A DNA stretch of 45,221 nucleotides from Borreliella garinii (GTDB taxonomy: Bacteria; Spirochaetota; Spirochaetia; JABEVK01): the NCBI GenBank assembly GCA_020720765.1, contig DYOB01000001.1, positions 1 through 45,221 on the forward strand, in the 5' to 3' direction. Position 1 is the stretch's first letter. Every line of letters begins with the position of its first letter. Positions 8,206-17,000 of this stretch are shown here, in pieces. The position numbers and the translations under genes are program-made. The notes below the pieces were generated by a model. It made no database searches, was not told where the DNA came from, and worked only from the letters and a program-made list of their open reading frames with translations.

Positions 8206-9635
8206 GGGCGTAAGACTAAGCCTTTATAAGACCCCTTTTCCGGGATAAGAACCTGGGACGTTTGGGTCCAGGATTCTACGATGTCCTCCACGGTTTCTAG
8301 ACTCAATGCGTAAAACAGTCCCCAGCCTATTTCAAGGTGGAGCTCGTGTTTAACGGCGTCCGGGCTCGGCCTTCCCCAAAGGAGGCGGGACCATTCGTGT
8401 GGTGTCCATCTTTTATGATGTTCTTTGAGGAGGGCTTGAAGGGGGGCTTCGTTCGGTTCCTCGTTTTTTTCCCCGGCGCAGATATCGCAGCCGGAACACG
8501 TTTCAAGTTTGCTGTCGAGGGCTTTGAGCAGGAGTTCCCTGCGGCAATACTGGCTGTTTTCGCAATAGGTTTTATTATCTTCACTTTTGAATTTGGAATG
8601 CCGTGTGACCAACTGGATAGCCCTGGCCGGTTTGCCGTCGCGGCCGGCCCTTCCGCTTTCCTGGAGGTAAGAGGTCAGCGACTCCGAAGGGTCCCAATGA
8701 ATAACGGTTCGAATACCCGCTTTATCCACTCCCATCCCGTAGGCAGAAGTCGTACAAAGGACACCGGTTTCAGAAGCAAAAAACCAAGTTTCGACTCGGG
8801 TCTTTTCTTCACGCGTCAAACCTGCGTGGTAAAATCGGACCTCGGTGTCACAGGTTTCTGAAGATATCAATTCAGCCAGGGATTGGACACCCATCCTGCT
8901 TGAAGCAAAAACTATCAAAGGCCGTTGTTCGGTTTTCAAAAGTTCGAGAAGCATCTGCCTTCGCGAAAACCCCTTTACGACCTTGTAATAGATATTGGGC
9001 CTGTCCGGAATCCTACGGTAAGAATTAAATTTTAAATTTTGAAAAAGGTTGGCTTCGAGCGCATTCTGTGTCTGGATTCCAGCGGTTGCCGTAAAAGCGC
9101 TCAGTCGGCCGGCTGCAAGTGAAAGAGCTCCTTTGGCCGCCTCGAGGTAGGCTGGACGGAAGGAGAGTCCCCATTGATCGATACAATGCGCCTCGTCAAA
9201 AACGAGATGACCGATCTTTATCTTTTGAAGTTTTTCACGCACTTCGGCTTGAACCAACATTTCAGGGTTTGTGATCAGAACCTTAACAGAACCATTCGAC
9301 ACCCGCTCCCAAAGGTCGCTGCGGTGTTTCCGGGTCTGCCCGCCGCGCAACACCAAAGAGGGAATCCCCAGGGATTGAAAACGCCGGTTCTGGTCTTCCA
9401 TCAGGGCGAGAAGCGGATAAACAATAACCGTCAACCCCTCGAGGAGAAAAATCGGCAAGGTAAAACATAGACTTTTTCCCGCACCTGTCGGAAAAATGAT
9501 AAGGTTGGGTCCATTCTGATTGACGATACCCAGGATTGCTTGTGCTTGAAAAGGGTAAAGGTAGGGAACTCCGAGTTTTTCTTTAGCCAATTCCTGGATA
9601 TGAGTTTCATTCCACATAAGAGAATAAAGCGCCAA
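8202..9635 (-). CDS. recQ: RecQ-family ATP-dependent DNA helicase
   Basis: 3'-5' DNA helicase of superfamily 2, acting in DNA repair and recombination. Motifs are in order: Walker A FPTGAGKSLCF near residue 50, the DEAHCIDQWG box near 145 that is typical of RecQ, the TATA motif, and motif VI QESGRAGRDG near 330. Four cysteines after it (YCENSQYC and CSGCDIC) form the RecQ zinc site. The protein is short (477 residues): after a shortened, atypical C-terminal region there is no HRDC domain. The TTG start at 9635 has AAAGG six bases upstream; an in-frame ATG at 9617 is an alternative. It lies 30 bases after the LiaF-like gene and may share its transcript. Confidence 0.9.
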   Translation of the reverse strand: MALYSLMWNETHIQELAKEKLGVPYLYPFQAQAILGIVNQNGPNLIIFPTGAGKSLCFTLPIFLLEGLTVIVYPLLALMEDQNRRFQSLGIPSLVLRGGQTRKHRSDLWERVSNGSVKVLITNPEMLVQAEVREKLQKIKIGHLVFDEAHCIDQWGLSFRPAYLEAAKGALSLAAGRLSAFTATAGIQTQNALEANLFQNLKFNSYRRIPDRPNIYYKVVKGFSRRQMLLELLKTEQRPLIVFASSRMGVQSLAELISSETCDTEVRFYHAGLTREEKTRVETWFFASETGVLCTTSAYGMGVDKAGIRTVIHWDPSESLTSYLQESGRAGRDGKPARAIQLVTRHSKFKSEDNKTYCENSQYCRRELLLKALDSKLETCSGCDICAGEKNEEPNEAPLQALLKEHHKRWTPHEWSRLLWGRPSPDAVKHELHLEIGWGLFYALSLETVEDIVESWTQTSQVLIPEKGSYKGLVLRP

Positions 9636-9665
9636 GATTGGCCTTTTGCTTGTAGATAAAGAAAA

Positions 9666-10190
9666 TTATCTAGCGCGAACCCTGACTTCCGCCATCAAGG
9701 CGAAACCTTCGAGGATAATCACGGATTTGGGTTGAACGGGTCTGGGGGTCAACTTAACTTCAGCCATGACTGCGTTGATTTGTGATATCACTTCGGTTTC
9801 TGAATTAACGGTGAGTTTGAGTTCACTGAGAATAGTCGTACATGGGATTCTTACCTCCGAACCCGCTGATAGTCGAGTGAAATCCAGGTGGGCGCTACCA
9901 AGAACTGTAAATACTTTTTCCGGAACCTTGCCATCGGTCATCAACCAGGCTTGTTCGGAAAGGGTTGTCATGATTTTAGAACCCATCGGGATCAATGCCT
10001 GGGTCGTGTAACTTTCATGAGGAACTTGGGAAGCGAGCGGTGCAAGTGCATTGTCCACTTCGGATAAGTTCTGGGCTCTGTCGACCTTTCTACTTGCCAC
10101 TTCATAGTGGTCGGGGGTGATGAACCCTTCCATCATACCTGCGTCAAGAATTTCTATTGCCATCGAGCGTGCTTTTTCTAATTCCGTCAT
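9666..10190 (-). CDS. DUF1707/LiaF-like cell-envelope response protein
   Basis: The N-terminal 50 residues resemble the SHOCT/DUF1707 helical motif found near membrane and envelope-stress proteins (GFITPDHYEVASRKVDRAQNLSEVD). The C-terminal half (about 90-170) is a beta-rich repeat like the C-terminal domain of LiaF (KVFTVLGSAHLDFTRL... then VRIPCTTILSELKLTV). There is no transmembrane segment, unlike full LiaF. It overlaps the kinase gene aarF upstream by four bases (ATGA), so the two are probably coupled. A role in sensing envelope damage is inferred from family resemblance only. I rate the domain assignment as moderate. Confidence 0.65.
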   Translation of the reverse strand: MTELEKARSMAIEILDAGMMEGFITPDHYEVASRKVDRAQNLSEVDNALAPLASQVPHESYTTQALIPMGSKIMTTLSEQAWLMTDGKVPEKVFTVLGSAHLDFTRLSAGSEVRIPCTTILSELKLTVNSETEVISQINAVMAEVKLTPRPVQPKSVIILEGFALMAEVRVRAR

Positions 10191-11818
10191 AGTGTCTTAG
10201 ACCTCCATATCGACCATAAAAGCCAGATACCCATAAGGATGGCTCCGCCGAAAAGCGGAGTAGCAAAGATGGGAATACCGTAGAAAAAAGGCTGGCTCGG
10301 GCTCTGGATAAGAACCGTACCTGCAAGAATCAAACCCGTGATGATAAGCGAAGCACTGAGCCGGTTAGAAATCTTTCCCAGATCGCGCATTGTGTTCTCA
10401 AGATTTTTTTCATTGAGGGATATCTGGATTTTTCCCGCTCTTAAAGTTTTAAGAGCCGCTCGTATATCGTAGGGGAGGCCTTTAAGAAGTTTTAAGACTT
10501 CATAAGTTCCGCCCATACCCTGGAGAAGAAGTTCTTTTGTATCGAGCTTTCCGAAAAAATTATGGTAAAGGGACTTGCTCAACCATTCGATAAGCTGAAA
10601 CTCGGGGAAAAAGATACGGGCGAGCCCGTCAAGGCCGACTAAAGTTTTTATCAGAGTGAAATAGTATGCGGGCATTCCCAGGTGATGCTTGGAAAAAAGG
10701 TCGGATATCTGTGTAAATAATTGGATAAGGTCGAGCTGGTTCAGGGGTATGTCGAGAAAATGTTCCACCGTTCTTCCCAGTTCGTTTTCAAATGCAGCTG
10801 AGGGTGCTTTCTCTTCTGTCGAACAGAGTTCCCAAATATCGTGTACTAGCATGACACGGTCCCCGGTTGCGATGGCTAGCATCAGATCATTGAGGATGTC
10901 CCGTTGTTTTTTATAGAGGACCCCCATCATGCCCATATCGAGAAGGAAGACATTACCATTATTTTGTATCAAAAGATTTCCCGGGTGAGGGTCTGCATGA
11001 AAAAAACCGTGGGTGAAAATCTGTATCCGAAAACTATCGGCCAAACCTTCGAGAAATTTCTGCGGTTTGATATCCGAGTCCTCGAGTGCTGAAGGTTGAA
11101 ACGGGTGCTTGCCTTCGACGTAATACATAACCAAGACACGACACGTAGAAAGTTCATTGACAGGTGCGGGTGACTTGAGAAAAGATTTGTCAGGGAAGAG
11201 CGCTTGGAATTTCACGAGTGATCTGAGTTCCTCTCTAAAGTCCAGCTCCTTGAGAATTGTGCGCTCGAATTCAACGATCAAACCTTGTGCGTCGATAGTT
11301 CCTTCACGGATGAACAGAGCCGCGAAGATATTAGCCATCCTTTTCATAAGGGCAATATCGTCGAGGATAGTTTTTTTTGCGTCGGGTCTTTGAATTTTAA
11401 CAGCTACTAATTTACCGTTTTTCATCTTTGCCTTATGGACCTGGCTGATGCTGGCTGCGGCTACGGGTTCACCGTTCCATTCGGAAAACACAAATTCAGG
11501 GCCGTGACCCCACTCCTCGAGGAGGACTTTTCTGGCTTCCTCTTCTGAAAACGGGGGTACGTTGAATTGGAGTTTCTGAAGTTCCACTAAAAGTTCCGGT
11601 GGAAAAAGGTCGACGCGGTTACTCATAATCTGGCCGAATTTTATAAAGGTGGGGCCGAGTTCTTCAAGAATAAGCCTTAGACGAACCCACCTGCTTTCTC
11701 TAAAAATATGGTGAAAGCTGAAAACTTGGTGCGTTTTTTTTAATAAGTGTGCAAATCCATGTTTACTGATGACTTGGAGAATATGGCGGGTGCGCTGGAC
11801 CAATGCCTGTCTTGACAT
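10187..11818 (-). CDS. AarF/UbiB (ABC1) family atypical kinase
   Basis: Member of the UbiB/ADCK family of atypical protein-kinase-like ATPases, usually linked to quinone or lipid metabolism. Visible motifs are KFGQ in FIKFGQIMSNR (the KxGQ element), AAASISQVH (the Ala-rich nucleotide loop), the VAVKIQRP lysine, HADPHPGN in the catalytic loop and LLDMG as the DFG-equivalent. Two hydrophobic helices at the C-terminus (about 492-510 and 515-537) anchor it in the membrane. The length (543) is normal. Nothing nearby is a quinone-synthesis gene, so I give no ubiB symbol. The start ATG has no Shine-Dalgarno site; a TACACT hexamer ends six bases before it, pointing to leaderless expression. Confidence 0.9.
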   Translation of the reverse strand: MSRQALVQRTRHILQVISKHGFAHLLKKTHQVFSFHHIFRESRWVRLRLILEELGPTFIKFGQIMSNRVDLFPPELLVELQKLQFNVPPFSEEEARKVLLEEWGHGPEFVFSEWNGEPVAAASISQVHKAKMKNGKLVAVKIQRPDAKKTILDDIALMKRMANIFAALFIREGTIDAQGLIVEFERTILKELDFREELRSLVKFQALFPDKSFLKSPAPVNELSTCRVLVMYYVEGKHPFQPSALEDSDIKPQKFLEGLADSFRIQIFTHGFFHADPHPGNLLIQNNGNVFLLDMGMMGVLYKKQRDILNDLMLAIATGDRVMLVHDIWELCSTEEKAPSAAFENELGRTVEHFLDIPLNQLDLIQLFTQISDLFSKHHLGMPAYYFTLIKTLVGLDGLARIFFPEFQLIEWLSKSLYHNFFGKLDTKELLLQGMGGTYEVLKLLKGLPYDIRAALKTLRAGKIQISLNEKNLENTMRDLGKISNRLSASLIITGLILAGTVLIQSPSQPFFYGIPIFATPLFGGAILMGIWLLWSIWRSKTL

Positions 11819-11824
11819 TTTTAA

Positions 11825-11853
11825 AGTGTAAGCCGTTGCATGAAGTTAAGCAA
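11825..11853 (-). promoter_or_regulatory. Promoter of the AarF-family gene (leaderless type)
   Basis: TTGCTT (11848-11853), 17-base spacer, TACACT (11825-11830), then six bases to the ATG at 11818. The predicted transcript would begin at or next to the start codon. The -35 overlaps one arm of the inverted repeat shared with the divergent glgX promoter. Confidence 0.45.
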
Positions 11854-11856
11854 CGG
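11833..11856. promoter_or_regulatory. Inverted repeat between divergent aarF-like gene and glgX
   Basis: CCGTTGC (11833-11839) and GCAACGG (11850-11856) are perfect 7-base arms separated by ten bases. They lie between the -10 elements of the two divergent genes and overlap both -35 regions. This is the position expected for an operator controlling both. It could also reflect just the two symmetric TTGC -35 elements. Confidence 0.45.
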
Positions 11857-11862
11857 TATACT
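11836..11862 (+). promoter_or_regulatory. Candidate glgX promoter
   Basis: -35 TTGCAT (11836-11841) and -10 TATACT (11857-11862) are only 15 bases apart, shorter than ideal. The -10 ends nine bases before the chosen glgX ATG, and no Shine-Dalgarno site is present. Confidence 0.35.
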
Positions 11863-11871
11863 GTATTGACT

Positions 11872-14028
11872 ATGAAACTCATTCGGACAGAATCGGGGAG
11901 TCCCTACCAGCTTGGGGCGAGAATGGACCATCAGGGATGCAATTTCGCCTTGTTCAGCAGGCACGCACACTCGGTTGAGCTTGTATTTTTTGAAAAGGCT
12001 GAAGATGGCGAACCCACGGCGAGATTTCCCTTCGACGGCTCGGTAAACCTAACGGGGGATGTTTGGCACATTTATATTTACGATGTTGCACCCGGACAGC
12101 TATACGGCTATTATGTCAACGGCCCATATGATCCTTTAGGCGCAGGCCATAGGTTTAATGTGAATAAACTTTTGATTGACCCATACGCCATGGCTGTAGC
12201 CGGTGAATACCATTGGACGGACCCTTCGTGTTTTGTTCATATTACAGACCATCCAAACGGGGATGCAAGTTTTAGTACCCTTGACGATACGGCCCATGTT
12301 GCGAAAGGGGCTGTTGTTGATACGAGGGATTTTGACTGGGGCAAAGACAAGCCTCTGAACATTCCTATGCAGGATACCATCATCTATGAAACCCAGGTTC
12401 GGGCGTTTACAAAGGACCCTAGTGCAAAGGTCAAATTGCCGGGCACTTACCTGGGTATGATAGAAAAGATTCCCTATTTGAAAAAACTTGGAATTACAAC
12501 TGTCGAACTCCTTCCTGTCCAAGATTTCAACCCTTTCGAAAACATAAAAACTAACCCAGAAACAGGGGAACACCTGGTAAATTTCTGGGGATACTCCACA
12601 TTAAACTTTTTTGCACCTGCACGGTGGTATGCAAGCGATGGGGATGGGCGTACTGCTGTTAAAGAGTTCCGTCAGTTGGTTAAAGCCTTTCATGAAGCCG
12701 GTATGGAAATCATCCTCGATGTTGTTTACAACCACACCGGTGAGGGAAATGAATACGGTCCCATCCATAGTTTCAGGGGTTTCGACAATGTCGTCTATTA
12801 TATGCTTGAAAATGCACGCTATTATAAAAATTACAGCGGATGCGGAAACACCTTGAATTGCAACCACCCCGTTGTGCGCTCCATGATCCTGGATAGTCTG
12901 CGTTACTGGGTAGTCGATATGCACGTGGACGGTTTCCGGTTCGACCTGGCCGCCATTTTAGGAAGGGACAGCAACGGGCACTGGATGCCTAACCATTCCA
13001 TCCTTAGCGACATAGAAAAAGATCCTATTTTATCGAATACAAAAATAATCGCTGAAGGATGGGACGCCGCCGGACTTTACCAGGTCGGTGGTTTTCCTAA
13101 ACGCTGGGCGGAATGGAATGCTTCTTTCAGGGATGACGTGAGGGCTTGGATTAAGTCTGACAACGGAAAAGTTACCGAGATCGCTAAAAGGCTAACCGGA
13201 AGTTCCGACCTTTTTCACTATGCTTACAGAAGGCCGTACCAAAGTATCAACTTTATCACAGCACACGATGGGTTTACTCTTATGGACCTGGTCAGCTATA
13301 ACGAAAAGCACAATCATGAAAATGCCGAGAACGAGTCGGACGGTTCCAACCATAACCTGAGCTGGAACTGCGGAGAAGAAGGCGTTTCGAAAAAGAAGGA
13401 GGTCTTGGATCTGCGTGAAAGGCAGATGAAGAATGCCCTCCTTATACTTATGGTCAGCGCAGGAACTCCCATGGTTTTATCCGGTGATGAACTCGGCTTC
13501 AGTAAAAAAGGTAATAACAACACCTACTGCCATGACAATAGTTTAAACTGGCGTAATTGGAACCTACTTGATCAAAACGCCTCTTATCACAGCTTTTTTA
13601 CCTATGCCGTTAATTTCCGCCGAAATCACCCCGCCTTGAGGCGTTCGACTTTTTTCCGCGGGGAGGATATGACTGGGAATCAAATCAGGGACATCACCTG
13701 GTACGGTGTTGACGGTTATCCGGATTGGAGCCAGGAAAGTCATTGTCTGGGTTTTATGCTCGATGGAAGCCGTTTTGATACAGGCGCAGAATTTGACGAT
13801 GATTTAATTTTTTATGCCAGCAATACTTACTGGGAAGCCAAGGCCTTTAAAATACCCGACCCTCAGAAAGGACACCCCTGGCTCTTATGCATTGATACTT
13901 CCTACAATCCTGGATTCTGGCATGTTGGTGAGGAACGCATTGTTTCAAATACTTACACGCTGGGACCGAGGAGTTCTATACTTTTAAGGATGCCTCTGCG
14001 TTCTCTTTTTCCAGTTCCCTCCCAGTAA
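11872..14028 (+). CDS. glgX: Glycogen debranching enzyme GlgX (isoamylase-type, GH13)
   Basis: Hydrolyses alpha-1,6 branches in glycogen or limit dextrins. With the ATG at 11872 the protein has 718 residues and begins directly with the CBM48 domain (LGARMDHQGCNFALFSRHAHSVELVFF), as in other GlgX proteins. The ORF is open upstream to 11803, but that extension overlaps the divergent gene and looks unnatural. The GH13 barrel follows with region I DVVYNHT, nucleophile D358 in GFRFDLAA, acid/base E395 in IIAEGWD and D466 in FITAHDG, so the active site is complete. The last 53 bases overlap the convergent activase-like gene. No other glycogen gene is nearby. Confidence 0.95.
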   Translation: MKLIRTESGSPYQLGARMDHQGCNFALFSRHAHSVELVFFEKAEDGEPTARFPFDGSVNLTGDVWHIYIYDVAPGQLYGYYVNGPYDPLGAGHRFNVNKLLIDPYAMAVAGEYHWTDPSCFVHITDHPNGDASFSTLDDTAHVAKGAVVDTRDFDWGKDKPLNIPMQDTIIYETQVRAFTKDPSAKVKLPGTYLGMIEKIPYLKKLGITTVELLPVQDFNPFENIKTNPETGEHLVNFWGYSTLNFFAPARWYASDGDGRTAVKEFRQLVKAFHEAGMEIILDVVYNHTGEGNEYGPIHSFRGFDNVVYYMLENARYYKNYSGCGNTLNCNHPVVRSMILDSLRYWVVDMHVDGFRFDLAAILGRDSNGHWMPNHSILSDIEKDPILSNTKIIAEGWDAAGLYQVGGFPKRWAEWNASFRDDVRAWIKSDNGKVTEIAKRLTGSSDLFHYAYRRPYQSINFITAHDGFTLMDLVSYNEKHNHENAENESDGSNHNLSWNCGEEGVSKKKEVLDLRERQMKNALLILMVSAGTPMVLSGDELGFSKKGNNNTYCHDNSLNWRNWNLLDQNASYHSFFTYAVNFRRNHPALRRSTFFRGEDMTGNQIRDITWYGVDGYPDWSQESHCLGFMLDGSRFDTGAEFDDDLIFYASNTYWEAKAFKIPDPQKGHPWLLCIDTSYNPGFWHVGEERIVSNTYTLGPRSSILLRMPLRSLFPVPSQ

Positions 14029-17000
14029 TAACGAGCATTTGAAGCCGGTTTTCTATATTCGCAAAACTGGTATCAGGGTCAAAGTCCAAGGGTAGTATTT
14101 GGACGTGCGGGAAGCGTTTTTTAATGGGCTTGATCATTCCCCGGCCTGAAATATGGTTGGGAAGGCAGCCAAATGGGCTGAGAATGACAAAACTATTGAT
14201 CCCTTCCGTCGCCATTTCTATGATCTCGGCAGGCATTAGCCATCCTTCCCCAACAAGAAGCGATTCGGGCATCATGCCTTTAATATTGGACATGATTTTT
14301 TCCATATCGTGGTGACCTCTATAAAACTTGAAGTCTTTCATTATCTTGTAAACCGAGTCGCCTATGGCCTTAAATACCAAATCAGAGAGTCCGCTGATGG
14401 CCAGCGTCATAAAAGAATTTTGAAGTAGTCCTTCTTTTCCCTTCCATTTGTCAACAATATATTTTCTGCGGAAGAAGTCCGTAAGGCTCGGAAGAATGAC
14501 TTCCATACCGTGGGATTCCAGATACCGCTCCACATCACCGTTGGCTGAGGGGTGGAAGTTGATAAGAATTTCCCCAATAATTCCTACGCGCGGTTTTCTG
14601 GCAGACCTCTCGATTTCAACCGCGTTGAAGGCTTCAACGGCCTCTTGGATTACCTGTTTGGCCTTTTTAATACTGATGACAACTTCAACAGCGACCCTGT
14701 TTAAATAATGATCGAAGAGCTTATCGCTAGTTCCCTTAACTTTTTCATAGGGGCGAATGGCACGAAGCATCATTTCCAATGAATCTATCAGGGCAAGGCT
14801 CCACGCCATCCTTACCTGGAAAAGCGGTCCGAGCGTAAAACCGGGATGGATATTCTTGGCGTCGGTACCAGTCGTGATAAAAGGAACCTGGGGATAACCT
14901 GCCTCGTCGAGGGCCTTTCTTGCGAGTGCTACATAATGACCGGCCCGGCAGTCTTCACAATTTTTTGAGAGACCCACAGCCGTCTTGTCGGGGTCCACAT
15001 CGCCGCTTTCCAACATGCGAAGAGCTTCACCGATATTAACCTGAGCGGGAAAACAGATATCGTTGTGAACGTATTTTTTACCGAGTTCGATGGCCCTTGC
15101 ATCGGCGAGGGGCATCTGCGCAACCATATAACCTTCTCTTTCGATAACGCTACGTGTAACCGTGCTGAATGCCCTCGATAGGTTGGGAATGATAATGGTC
15201 TTGTTTTTCTTATCTTCTTTCGTGAATTTTACTGCGTAAGCGTCTTCCATTTCATCCACGTGAAGGGATTTTTGATTTCTTCTTGTCCGGACGGTTTCCA
15301 CAAAACTCTTGACGCGAATACTGATAGGGCCGCGGTTCTCTCCCTCGTCAAGTTTTAGAATGAGTGGCTCTTTACCGCTTTTTTCCCTCATGATCCGCGA
15401 CATTTCGTCGCTGATGACGGCGTCATGGCCACATCCGAAACTTACAACCTGGGCGAGTTCGAGGTCGGGTGATTCGGCGCATAGGAGGGCGGCTCCGATC
15501 ATACGGGAGTGGAAGGGATTATAAGAATCCATCCTGCTCGTACGAAGGTCCGCATCATGAAGGTCAGGCAGAGCATCAAGGGTAATCACAGGGATCCCGA
15601 GGCTTGTAAAATGGCTAGAGAGATCGTGGCTGATAAGTGGATCAGCGTGGTAGGGCCTGCCAGCTACGACGACGCCAAAAGTTTTTCGGTCTTTAATAAG
15701 CTGGAGTGCTCTTCTTCCTTCGTTTCGAAGTTCTTCGAAAAAGGAGAGCTCGGTTTTAGCGGCAATATGGTAGGCCTTTGTTGCAATATGGGGTGGAAAA
15801 CCGAGTTCACGGTATAAAAACTGGACAACTTGCCTTCTTTTATGCACCATGTCGTACCAGACAAAACTCGGATGGAGGAGTTTGATTCCATGCCTTTCCT
15901 CCGGTTCATCCTGCCGGGCTATGACTGTGGGATAACCCTGGATAAGAGGACACATATGCCCGCCTTGTCCTCGGTTATTTTCCTTAGGCATCATAATCAG
16001 TGTAGGCATAAAGATCCTGTCGACCTTTTTTTTAATCAGGTCTTGAATATGTCCGTGGGTGAGTTTAGCCGGGAAACACACCGTATCCGAGGGGACGCTC
16101 GCTAGACCGCTTTCGAAGAGGGGATATGAACTTGTTTTTGAAAGGACGACCTTGTACCCTAAACTCTGAAAAAGCACCCGCCAGAAAGGAAGAGACTGCC
16201 AGAATTCCAGGGCCTGCGGAATACCCATGGTTTCATTTCTCGCAGGGGCGATGGTTTCATGGGGCCAATTTTTCACCAAAAGTTCCTGATGGGTTCTGAT
16301 AAGATCGGGCACATTGTTGATTTTACGTGTTTTCGCCAGAACCTGCTCGCGTACTTCGGGGTCCTGGATATCCCCGAGAATTTCGCCCTTTTCACACCTG
16401 TGACCCGTGACAAAGTTCGTTCCGTCGTTAAAAGTGACGATGGTTCGGCTACAGTGGTTGGTGCAGAAGTGGCAGATCTGACCCGGGTTGGTTTTATAGC
16501 TGAAGTTCTCCATTTCCTCAAGGCCGATAAAACTCGATTCATACGCCGGGTCGAAGAGTTTTCTTTCTTCTATGTGTCGTTTTGCAAGAATTGCTGCGCC
16601 CCAAGCTCCCATTTCTCCGGGCAGGTTCGGCCTGGTAACTGGTCTTCCGATATACTGTTCGAAAGCCCTAAGGACAGCGTCATTTTTAAAGGTACCACCT
16701 TGAACGACGATGTTCTTCCCCAACCTGTCGAGGTTTGCAATGCGTAAAACTTTCGTGAATACATTTTCAATAACCGAACGGCAGAGACCCGCCATAATAT
16801 CCGAGGTGGATTTCCCGGATTTCTGTTCCGTGATAATGCTTGAGTTCATAAAAACTGTACAACGCGAGCCGAGTTTACTGGGTTTCTCGCTTTGGAAGGC
16901 AAGCTCGGCCACGTTCATCACGGGAATTTTGAGGGACTTGGAATACGTTTCTATAAAACTCCCGCAGCCTGCGCTACAAGCCTCGTTCAGGGTGATTCCG

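Noticed and set aside
11803-11871. Upstream extension of glgX by 23 codons
   Set aside because: It would overlap the divergent aarF-like start and both promoters, and the added residues are not part of GlgX.
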